Shown here: piece by piece, positions 1 through 12,000 of the stretch
How the letters are laid out: each line of letters starts with the position of its first letter
How positions within the stretch are numbered: position 1 is the stretch's first letter
Source of the DNA: Dermatemys mawii
Lineage: Eukaryota > Chordata > Testudines > Dermatemydidae
Length of the DNA stretch: 64,000 nt
Assembly (NCBI GenBank): GCA_007922305.1
Contig: ML677366.1
Coordinates: 11,407,132 to 11,471,131, forward strand
Reading direction: 5' to 3'
Program-made: the position numbers and the translations under genes
The notes under the pieces: generated by a model
Seen by the model: the letters and a program-made list of their open reading frames with translations, nothing else
Told to the model about the DNA's origin: nothing
The model's database searches: none

Positions 1-2033
1 ATGACTCTATGATTTTATGAAAACCTGCCTTGGAGCGATAAGCAGGTAGTTCAGTCTCTAGGGAATTCTCCACCCTTGAATTATCAGCTGAGGTTGCCAA
101 TGAAGAAGGCACCACTGGTGCCAACAAGAGATGGGTAAATACAGTAAAAATATTCTCTATACAGGTTGAATGCCAACTTTGTTAACAAATTCACTTTTTC
201 TTGTCTGTGGTTCTTTTGCGTTCACTTTCTGGTACAAGTGCAATCAAGTTGTATTAGCATGGCTCTTTGCGGAAAGCAAAGGTTAACCACACATTCCCTA
301 ATTCCCCGTAAAAGAGAATTGTAAATTCACTTCCCACGAGCATTCACACCAGAAACCCAACCATAAGTTACATTCATCTGCACAAGGGTCAGAAACTACA
401 CCATGTGCTGTACACTAATCACAATTAAACAGCGTAGTACATACTTTTGAATCATGGGTGTATTCAGAAAGCCATGATCTATTCATAGATGTTCTATGAA
501 CAGAAAAGGACAAAGCATTTTTTGTTATAAACTATTTGTTCATCTTTATCACCAGATAAGGAGGTGGTGTCCCCAGTGTGGACGTTTATTGGTTCTTAAC
601 TGGACTGAGATCCACCTACTTAGTTGACACAGACCAATGAACAGCCAGCTAGCTGGTAGCAATTACTTTTCAACACTATTAATATAGACAGGATTCAGAC
701 AAGAGACCTAGAAGTGAAAGGCTCCATATAAGACTACTAAGCCATGCAGTACCAACCCTTCTTCCCCAAGGCCTGGTTTGTTCAAGGTATATTAAACTTT
801 CTGTTATGGACAGTTAGATCACAGAGTAAAACACAGATACTTAGCAGACCACGACCTAGTTTTTCACTGGCTCTGTCTCTTAAAAATAGGATCAAGGGGG
901 GCAAATTTGATTTCTGTAACAATTTATATATATTCACAGTTAATCCCACAAAAGCTGAGAGCATATTTCATTGTAGATGGACCCTGACTGCAACAACTAA
1001 GCCCTCAGACTGGCTACTGTTTCTTGAGAAAGTTAGAGAAGTGACTTACCTAAAGGCCATTGAAAACCAAACCACAGCCAGAATCACTGTATTCATCCTG
1101 TACTGGGCTGTCAAGCAATACAACAGATTGTCCCAGACCTACAAATCCACAGGAAGGGATCAGTCACAGAGAAATCCTAGCAGAGATCTTGGAAGATTCA
1201 TTTCTGACCAGGTCATGAATTTAATATTAACAGTAAAGAGAACCATTTGGAGACGATGGATGATCTGCTTAGATCTAGTGTTTGTTCCAAACTATGTTTC
1301 ATGAGATACATATAAGGACCTGAAGGGACAATGTTCATGAAGCCTTGCTCCAGCATCCTTCAGTATAAGCATATCTGTAAGGATCTGGCTAGTGTGTATT
1401 TGTAACACTGCCCTCTACTAAATGGATCTGGAGCTGCTTAATTGTGTCTCATAGAACCTAGACTGCTAACAGCTAAAGGAGATTCTTCCTTACTTCAAGT
1501 GGCAGGAGCTTGTGCTTCTGGAGCCTAAGAATCTAGGTTTAACCCCACAGGCTGCTGTGATGTTCTGGGCAGTTGTGGTGGGCAGTAGAACGGCAGGTGT
1601 GAAATCCATAGCTGGCCAAAATGTTTATATTATAATGCTGGAGACTCAGCCTTAGCAAGCAGCAACATTAAGCAGATAGAATTGTAATTCATTCACTGCG
1701 GATGGTATTCTCTGTTAGGTTTGGCCAGCAGAGCACCTCTGTTCGTGCAAGTGGAAGAGAAATCAGATACTTGTATGCTGTGGTCTAACCCTGAGGTCTT
1801 CCTTTAGCTTAACCGATATGCTGTATATGGCTAATCAGTTCAGGAACTCATTGGTGGCTTGGGTTAAGAAGAGACGGGGTGAGGATGGGGCGCGTAGGGA
1901 TGGAGGATGTATAGAAAATGCTACCAGAACCCAGGCCCATTTATCCAACCCAGTAACCCGAGGGATGTTGTGAATATGAATCAGAATCTCAACACATCGA
2001 AAACTCTTGTGCGATGGTCCTCATGGCGCATAC
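1..2033 (-). other. SV2B intron 6 (partial)
   Basis: Both strands were read for the next SV2B exon (beginning near VWDNALY, then TM7) and nothing matches. The 186-codon open frame at 744-1304 (+) shows no family resemblance. No repeat family is recognised with confidence. Confidence 0.6.
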
Positions 2034-2144
2034 CTGTTTGAACGTGGTTGTGAATCTGACCAACCAGCGCTGGTACCATCTCCCTGTTGAGCTCTGGATT
2101 TCAATGAACTCATCTATTTGCTTTGGAGTTTTGATGTGAGCGAC
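2034..2144 (-). CDS. SV2B: SV2B coding exon 6 (cytoplasmic loop)
   Basis: 111 bp, 37 whole codons (residues 364-400). The acceptor is tttgtgtttttcag and the donor gtatgc, phase 0. It reads VAHIKTPKQIDEFIEIQSS, then TGRWYQRWLVRFTTTFKQ. The EFIEIQSSTG form is SV2B-specific; SV2A and SV2C have ELIEI variants. One residue differs from the Thr I recall in mammals (GTW to GRW). The next exon is not visible in bases 1-2033. Confidence 0.93.
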
Positions 2145-2327
2145 CTGAAAAACACAAACCAAAGTTTCAGCAATTGACCCTGGATGGAGTCAACCACTTC
2201 TCTGTTTTCTGCACAATTCCTTCTCTGCCTCCTGCACAGCAATGTTCTCTGATGTTTGCCACAGAATTTTCACCTGCTATCTTTTCTTGATGTGTTGCCA
2301 TTGGATACTGAGTTGTTCTCATGGGCT

Positions 2328-2379
<52 letters not shown>

Positions 2380-2389
2380 NNNNNNNNNN

Positions 2390-2439
<50 letters not shown>

Positions 2440-5400
2440 ACACATTTCAAATGTTTCACATCAACCTCAAACCTTCATGTATTAGACTGATACTAAAATG
2501 TAATTCTAACACCCAACAAGTTACGCTAACACATGTACACAATGTGATCTTGATGTCTTTAAGAATCTGCCCGGTAATTAGAGCTGATAATTATTGCCAA
2601 AAAATTTCAGTGAATAGTTAATACAGTTTTAAACAAACTTGCTTCAGCTGCTTTCGTGTTCTCTTTTCTCAAATGCAACTGAAAGATTTTCTGAACCCTG
2701 GCAATGTACGACACCGGTAGATCAACTAACTGTTCTATACAAAAATCCCATAGCATGAGGGCCTCTTGGCACAGGGAAAAGGAGCGTGGCCCCCACCCCC
2801 CGTTTGTTGATATAGAACATTGTAGTCTTATTGTCCTTCGTGACCCATACACATTGACTTGCTAGATACAGGCGGGTCAGGGTACCGCCCTGAGCTCCTT
2901 AACATGATATGAAGACGGAGATCTGTCTGCAATCACAGGCCCCGAGTCCTGTGGTCCCTCAGAGGAACTGCCCATCCCAGATCTGACGTGTCTGTCTCTA
3001 GCACTAGGGATGGCTGAGGGCAGCGAAGGGAACTCCTGAGCACACCTATTAAACATCCGTCCACCACAGGAGCGAGTCGTGGATAGGGCGGGGCAGGGTC
3101 ACGATCCTGTCCAAGCTGTCCCTGGCAGGCCTGTACATTGACACAAGCCACGACCAGAGCGGCCAAAGCCCAAGTCTGGCATATCGAACCACATATGTAC
3201 AGGCCACCATGTGGCCAAGAAGTTTCAGGCAATTTTTTGCAGTGGTGGTGGGGAACTCCCAAAGTCCCTGGACCATGGTACTGAGGACCTGGAATCTCGC
3301 TTGTGGGAGGAATGCTCTGGCTTGAGTTGAGTCCCGTTCCATTCCTATGAACTCTATCCTCTGGACTGGGGACAGAGTTGATTTTGCTTCGTTCAGCAGC
3401 AGGCCCAGCGTCTTGAAGGTGGCTCTCATAAAAGCCATCAGAGCTTTCCCCAGAGCTCTGGATCAGCCTTTGATCAGCCAGTCATCGAGGTATGGGAACA
3501 CCTGTACCTGATGTCTCCGTAGAAAGGTGGGCGACAACTGCCATGCATTTCGTGAAGACTCAAGGTGCTGCTGACAGACCGAATGGGAGGACAATAAATT
3601 GGTAATGGGAACCATTCACCACAAACCTGAGGAACTTTCTGTGGCTGTGCGTGATTGCTATGTGAAAATACATGTCCTTCAAGTCGAGGGCGGCATACCA
3701 GTCTGCTGGATCTAGTGAAGGGATAATGGAGGACAGGGAGACTATATGGAACCTGAGTTTCCTCACGAACTTATTGATAGGTCCAGGATAGGCCTGAGGC
3801 CACCTTTGGCCTTCGGTATTAGGAAATCGCAGGAATTGAAACCCTCGCCCCTGTGATCCAGTGGAACCTCCTCCACCGCCCCAGTGCTAGGAGCGACTGC
3901 ACCTCCTGAATGAGAAGTTGCTCATGAGAAGGGTCCCTTAAGAGGAACAGTGAAGGGGGTGGAAGGGCAGGAGGGCACAGAATTGGATAGAGTATGCCCT
4001 CTGTACCATGCAAAGCACCCAGTGGTCTGAGGTTATACGGGACCATGCATTGCAGAAAGGGGATAGTCGGGAGGAAAAGGTAAGGTGGGGTAGATCCAGT
4101 CTGAGAACTGGTGCACCTTCCTTGACCACACCTTCAAAAGGCCAGTTAAGGGCCAGAGGGCAGTTTGAGCTGGCCTGGGTTAGCGGAGGGATGCTGCCTT
4201 CTCCTGCCACTCTGGTTCCTCCCCCGAGAATTGCCCTGGTGGTTCTGCTGCTGGAACCTTTGAAAAGGTTGTGGGTCGAAGTGTCTCCGCTGTGTGGTGG
4301 GGTAGGAAAGCCCAAGGATCTGAGGGTGGCTCGGGAATCTTAAAGGCTGAGGAGCCATTTGTCCGTCTTCTTTGAAAACAGAGTCTTACCATCAAACAGA
4401 AGGTCCTGAATGGTTTGCTGGACCTCGTAAGGCAACCCTGAGACTTGCAACCAGGCCCGTCCCATCACATAGCCACCCCATCACCATCTTTCTTGTGGTA
4501 GCATCGGCAGCATCTAAAGCTGCCTGCAATGAAGCCCAGGAGAACTAATTTCCCTTCTTCCACTGAGACAGTGAACTCTGACCACGAGTCTGAAGGGATG
4601 AACTCTGTGAACTTTGCCATTTCTGCACAGGTGTTATACAAGTACTTGCTCACAATGGCCTGTTGGCTGCAAACCACCAGTGGAGTAGACCTTTCTGCCC
4701 ATGAGGTCTAGGCATTTAGCGTCCCTATTCTTTGGGGAAGGACCTTGGAAAATCCTGTCTCTCCCATTGGTTAGCCTCATCAACCACTAGCAAGCCTGGA
4801 GGCAGATGGGAGTACAGATGCTCAAAGCCTCTGTATTTTGAACAATGAATACTTGTAAGTAAGTGCTCGTTAATGGGTTATAACCTAGGAATCAGTCACA
4901 GAAAGTATTTGGTGAAAAACTTTAAGAACATATTCAAGAAAATCACAATCTGTTCCCATGCAGAAAAAGAGGTGAAATTCACTGAATAATTCATTCAGTA
5001 TGAATGATTCACCCAACTCGATAAGATAGTGTCTATGTTCTCCTGACTGGAACTGTTTAAATGTCAGATCTGGGAATTGTCCCAGTAACAGCTGGTGCAT
5101 GACTGACTGGCTTCTGCTGGCCAATTAGCAAAATACAACTTCATGTTGAAAGTACATGCCAAGGAGAGCTCATTGTCTGTCTGTGCCAGGAGGTTGCAGT
5201 AAGTCTTGATTCAACAGTCAGACTCCAGAAGTACAGTATTTCATACCATTATGACACATAGCAAATAGGACATCGTTAGCTGGAATAATAAGTATTCATG
5301 AGTGCAGTATACACTGAGTCCTAACAGGAGCAGATGCCTTTAGGATCATCAGCTGCAGGAGCAGGTACACGTGGATTTGACACAGGCGTGACAGACAATA

Positions 5401-5970
5401 TGTGGTTTTAATCCAGGAGCAGCATTGGCTCAGAGGGCCCTAAATCCTCGAGGATGGTTAGTCTCACCAGGGCCGGCTCCAGGCACCAGCGTAGCAACAA
5501 AGTGCCTGGGGCGGCAAATGGCGGGGGGAGGGGTCGGCACGCCGGGCGGTGTCAGGGCAGCTGCTTAGGTGTCTTTCGGCGGCACTTCTGCGGCAGCTTA
5601 ACACTCTTCTGTCCTCTGCGGTGCTGCCACAGGCGTGCCACCGAAATCCACTGTTCCCTATTTGGCGGTGCTTCTACGGCAGCTTAAGAATCTTCCCTCT
5701 TCAGCAGCTTGGGGCGGCACAGAAGAGCCAGCCCTGAGTCTCACTTTACAACAGGAATGTGCCTGGATTATCCCAGTGCAAGTAGGAGAGAAGCTGATGT
5801 GGACTGAGGCTGCCACTGTATATTAAAGGTGATAGGTGGGGACAGCTCCTTAATAAGGGACATGCAGCAGAGGGAAGAGCATCTGAAACATGCAGCATCC
5901 TGTTTGCCACAGCTAATAGATCCGCGGCATAACTGATGATCATCCTAGTTTTACAAGAGCAGACAAGTTT

Positions 5971-6050
<80 letters not shown>

Positions 6051-9000
6051 TTCACAGCAGTCAAATAGCTTATGCCTGGAAATAGCTCAGGCTCATTAAG
6101 TCCATTTTCTGACCCTGGAATCTTATCACACTTGGAGGTACAGTAAATTAATCTCTTGTATTATTGATGGGCTCATTCATTATGGACACTGTTCCTCCAT
6201 AACTCCTCTTACCAGTTAACTGGGCTTTTTGCACCAAAAAGCTGAATTCTGCAGCCAAATTTTTCTTCCCTCCCTCCTTCTTTTAAGGGTATGTGCCAGT
6301 CTCATACACAAAAACCTAATTCAAGGAGCATCCCCTCGCTGAGGCACTCACTGTTTACAACGCACTCACTGCAATTTACAATTAGCCCCACCACATGCCT
6401 TCTCTACGCTCACTGAATTAGACTCTGCCTATTTCAAATGTTTCACCCTGAGCATTGGCCCAGTGAGTAATAATCATTCACCTCACTTTCCTTCAGAGAG
6501 ATTAAAGGCTGGCTACCAGGCAGATGGGGTTTGGGAAGCTCATTAGAAGGTACATGGAGCTTACTCAGAGTTTGATTAGAAGCTGGAATGGAGAAAGGAG
6601 TCTTCCGGATTTCCCACATGAGTAATGTCCCTCTTGTTTACTTTGCTCCTAGAGCAGAGCAATTAGATGTCTGAGTACAATTGGAAAGCTGCTGGGTTTT
6701 CCACGGTGCTATATCCCCATGCGTATACAGCTCCCACTGACTTTCCTGGGCTTGATCACCCCAAAACAAGGCTGGTGTATGACCTGCCTGGTGCCATCCT
6801 TATCTTCTCCCATTCTCCCTCCTGGCTGCTGGAGCTCACATAATGCGTGAGAAGGTGGAAACCACAGTGGGGAGAATAAGGCAGCTCTGGTGCCTACTAA
6901 AGCAGACTCCAAACCAACACCTGGCATATGAACTCCCACGTGCCAGTGACCCCTTTACTCTGGTATAACGAACTGCTTCCCAGAAGGAAACCACACTCAC
7001 CGTAAACACCCTCTCCGGCTGCCCCTTGGCCCGCATGTTGGTATCATGAACTTGCTTGAGAATCATCCAGGCTTCATCATGTTTACCTATCTGGAAACAC
7101 CAAGGGAAGAACATCTCAAGTCATCCATTAAATACTATGGTCTCCAGTCATGTGGTTTGAAAAATGACACAGGGAACCAGCTCTGGAGGCCCGGGTGTAA
7201 CGGAGCAATGCCATGTCGCATCATGGGGTGAGGAGGGAGAAGCAGAAGGCAGAAGGCTGAACCATCAAGGTTTATATTTCCTGACTGTGCAGTAGTTTTG
7301 TGGTAGAAGAAGGAAACCATTCTGCCTAACTCCTGCCTCCCAAATAATAATTACAGCGTGTTGTCTCCAGGCCAAGCAGGGAGTGCATCAGGAGACATGA
7401 TTCTCTTGCCAGCTCTGCTAATGACTTACTGTGTAGCCTTGGGCAAGTCAATGTTCCTCAGTTGTTCCATCTATAAACTGGGAATAAATAATACTTGCCT
7501 ACGTCATGGTGGGGTCTGAGGTTTAATCCGTGTACGTCAGCTGCTTTGAAAGACTCAGGAGAAAGTTGCTATGTACAATAAGTGCAAGGTGATAACAATA
7601 AATAATTATATACCGTCCCTTCAGCAGCATGAGTAATGCACTTCCCCTGCTGAGTCTGAGATCCAACCCCCCACATATTTTATCCTGCTCTTGTTTCTTG
7701 CCCTTCACTCCTCTTCCTGCCCAGCTCTACTGTTTACATTCCCAAAGGACACGTGCTTGAGTTTTAATCAGGTATGCAAACCTTTTGATGGGTTTATGAA
7801 TCCCAGGTGTCTGCATTTTGCTTTTTGTTCGATGTGGATGTCAACATTTAAAAGTGATACGAGGAAAGTAAGTGATTAGCACCTTTATACAGAGAATCTC
7901 TAAATTTTACATGAAACTGGCAAGCCAACATGTCGGTGTGTGGCCAGGAGGCTGAGGAGAGGGCAGTGAAGAGACAGTCAGAAACACGTGAGGACCAGGT
8001 CACCTTTGTTAATCAATATTGGAATGCAGTCTTCAGTGGAGTCATCTTACCTCTAGCAAAAAACGTGGACTTTCCGGCATGAATTTAAGTGCCACCAGTG
8101 AGGAGATACAGGGCAGAGCACAGACGATTACAAATAGCCTCCAGCTGTGGAAGTGGTACTTGGTTCCCATGCTGAAACCCCAGCCTATCAACAACAAAAG
8201 CCAGAGTGAAAATTCTGTCCACTTAATCAGATTTCTCTCTCACATACCAACTGGACCATATGGGCTCTGTGCAAGATGGTGATAGGCTGACAGAGTCCCA
8301 TCTGATGAAAGATTTATTATGCCTGGTAATGAATTCCTTTGTGGATGCCATCAGACAGTCAGATGGATAACAGCCTATGGGTTTATGCTCAGCCTAGACA
8401 ATGGAATCGGTTATTATTAAGTTACTGCCCTTTAAAAATCTTCCTTTATCTTTAAGTTTAATCAGTCTAGAAGTGAGCTATGCAATAAAACTAAGCCTAC
8501 TGTGTATCCATGGAGAGAGAACCTAGCAAGGGTCGCATGGGATCCTCTGGTATATTTTATTACACATGCGTGGCCTTCTTACATAACATTACAGAGAATT
8601 TCTAATACGTAGCCCTTTTGTGATTTTCCAAGCACTTATGAGACAGCCTGACAACATATCTGTATGGGAAGCATTAGTCCCTATTTTACAGAGGAGGAAG
8701 CGGGGGCAGGCAAGCAAAATGATTTCCCCAAAACATACAGAATCAGTGTCCGAGTTGGGATTCAAACTCAGGAGATATTTGCTTCTAGTGCTCCATTTAG
8801 GCTACACCTCACTCTGGGCTCTTTCTCTCATGCTCTGCCCAAGACACAGTCACCAAATAAGGGGCACGAGGGAGTCTGAGAGCAGCACAGACACTTTAAA
8901 ACTCAAATGGCAGCTTCACCAAAGCAGGTCTTTTGTGGGGGGTGATCAATCAAACTTTAATCGAAGACACACAACAAACACCATGAACCAAAGTTCTGTC

Positions 9001-12000
9001 TTTCTCCTTTTACCTTCCCACAGTCAGATCTCAGTGAGGTTGTTTATTTCAAATGGTTCTTTATAATATACTCTCTCTCATAATATTGAAATAAACACGC
9101 TTTTGCAGCGATGATAACAGTATCAACCACGATGCTGCACGAGTTCAACTGAGTTCCAAAACAATATGGAACAAAGGAATACTGGAAAGGAAAAAATGTA
9201 CAGCACGGGGCTCAGATGCTCCAACATGTGACATAGGCAATGCTGACCATCTGCAAAATTTAAATATTACCCTTTAAAGGCTTGGGTTTTAAAACCATGT
9301 TTGCAAATAATGCATGCGCTTTAGCCTGACACAATTGCACTCTAGTTTACATGTCTGTTCCAACAGCCTGTTTTTGGCCAAAACTTGAAGGTTTCTAAAT
9401 ATAGAGGGCAGTTTTAGCTTGTAAATGGGTGGGTGGGTGGATAGATAGATATTATAGTCCCTCTTCATGATCTTTTTTGGACTGTCCTACTTTTCTCAAA
9501 CAGGATTTTGCAAACAGCTGGCAATACTGGATACTAGGGGAATTAACCTTTCTCAATAGATACTGGCAGTCTGATGTTTTCCTAGGTGACGCAAATGAAT
9601 TACCAGGAAAACCATGTGACATGCAGGTTTTCGTTCCTCATAATGTACATTTCAGAGTCTTTTCTCTCTACCATATTCAACACCATGGGAAAATCAGTAG
9701 AAATTCTATGTGATCCCAGCAAATTTATGTTTTAGGGAGACAGATTCACATACAAAAATTACCCCAAATAGGTATCTGGCTAAGACATGGTGGGATGTGC
9801 TGACCTTGATAATGTGCTGCTTAGCCCCCTCACCCTCATATTGATAAGCAGAGTTACTATTTATTGACAGTAGCTTAGATCAGCTCTGTAGGCAGCATGG
9901 ACATGAGTCATGACATTACCTGAGTCAAACTATCCCCAAATTCAGGACTGTGGATTTGTGATGCTGGGTTTGACCGTTCATAGAGAAAGGGAAGCACTTA
10001 TAACCTGCAGTACCAAAGGTGTGAGGCATTAGAGGCTTTTATCAAAAAGGAGCCATCGCCCATTATCCTAAGTATCAATCAATTAATCCATTTCTCTCTA
10101 TCATCGGTATGTATAGGACCCCAATCACAATAGCATCAACAATGCTAGAGCTAGATAAGCTTTCCTGTCCTGTTGGCGATGTCCTGACTTGCAGGATAAA
10201 TTCCACTGATTATCTTTGAGTTCCTGTAAAAAGGCAGGTGGGATTTGAAGGTTCCAGAACGGCTGGGGTGAGTTGGATTGCAGCTGGTCCAAGCATGTCT
10301 GACTCTGGTTTTACATACCACAGAAGCTGCAGGGCTAACTTGCAACATATCATGTGAAGAATCGATAGCCCACCAGATAAGGGTGTGTGTTGTTTATGAG
10401 TGAGGGCTAGTCTATACGAACAGTTAGTGCTTGGCAGGCTAGTATGTTGTCAAATTCCACCCCAGGTTGCTGCACACTAACTGGCCATGTGGACCCTGCT
10501 ACCGAGCACTAAGATTTCCATAGTGCTCTTTGACCTACTCCCGTTTCATATTGGAGTAGATTAAAGTGCATTATGGAATTTTTAGTGCACGGTGGCAGAG
10601 TCCATGCAGGCAATTAGTTTGCAGCAGGCTAGTGCACTGTAGATGTTCAGTCCAGCTTACCACGCACTAATTGTATGTCCTTATATGTATGTGCGCAGGG
10701 GTTGTGTGGATGTGGTGTTATCTGTAACCGAAAGCACAAAGCAGTTACCGTAGTGTGGAATGATGCTCCAAGCCATTGCAGATGCATAAATGCCACCGAT
10801 CATCCAGAACATGCACAGCCAGCTCAGGTGTTCCCCTCTCTTCTCACGAGATAGGAATTCAGAGAAATAAGCAAAGACGATGGGGAGGGATCCCCCAATG
10901 CTGATGAGAGAAAACACCACATGGGGAGAATAAGGGACTTTGCCAAACAGGTGTCACCAGCACTTCTGGCACCTCATAGATTTGGATTTGTTTACAGTAA
11001 AGGTCTCTAGAGTTAGAGACCCACAGCAGGAGGAGAGCTTTTCTTTCAGGAACTCACTAGAATTCTAGGTTATTCTCACAGACTCTACTCAGGGAGTCAT
11101 GAGAGAAGAATATCGAGCTCCCCAGACCAGGTTGTTCTTAAACATGAAGGATACACAGGAAGCTTGTCACAAGCAGAAAGTTGATTTTACTTTCCCGTTT
11201 TAATAAAGTGAATTAACTTGGCCTCGGGGGGACATGGATATCCTCGGCAGAGCATTTGTGATTTGGATGCTTGTGCCTTAGGAAGCTGGAGAACTGTACA
11301 TGAAATTGCAAACTCATTTCACTGAGGAAGCAAACAGCCAGGCAATAACAGCCTTTGGTTGCTAGTAACTCCAGCCAAATTTGACCCAGTCCACCCAAGG
11401 GAGGATCCATTCTGCAAATTCCCTTCCCAATCCCCTGAATCATCTCGTCAGAGTAGCTCAGCTGCCTCATGACTCAGCGATGGAAGGAGCCAGGGCGTGT
11501 TGGGATTGCACAAAGTTTTGGAAATGTTTCTGAAGTCCTATAAAACATTTTGGAATTAACTATTTTAAAATGGGCCAATGTTTTCAGAGGATTTGGGGTG
11601 CCTCCATTTTGGAGTGTCCAAACTGAGAGACCATAAATGGCCTGAGTTTCACAAATTCAGTGTTCAGTTCATTCTGAAACTCAGTGCCCCCCAATCTGTC
11701 TCAAGTCAGGCATTGAAAACCACTGCGCACTTTTGAAAATCACAGCCACGGGCCCCAATTCACTTATCACATGCACAGTGTAACCTTACTGATGTCAACA
11801 CAGTCATTCCTGGCTTAATTAGCACAAGGGGAGAATGAAACCTACAGCCTCTTGTCAAAGGTTTAATACAAGTTCTCTCTTCTGAACAAAAACTTACCTT
11901 TTAAAAGGCAAAGTTCCAAATGACTATAAATGAGAGGGTATGGGCCCTCCCATCTCTTCTTATTAAAAACATGGAAATTTATAAAGAGTGAGCGCTGGAA

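Noticed and set aside
744..1304. 186-codon open frame on the plus strand
   Set aside because: No recognisable domain, no splice context, opposite strand to SV2B and inside its intron; composition looks like chance.
2607..2852. 81-codon minus-strand frame considered as a separate gene
   Set aside because: SLCQEALMLWDFCI places it as the RNase H-side continuation of the DIRS fragment.
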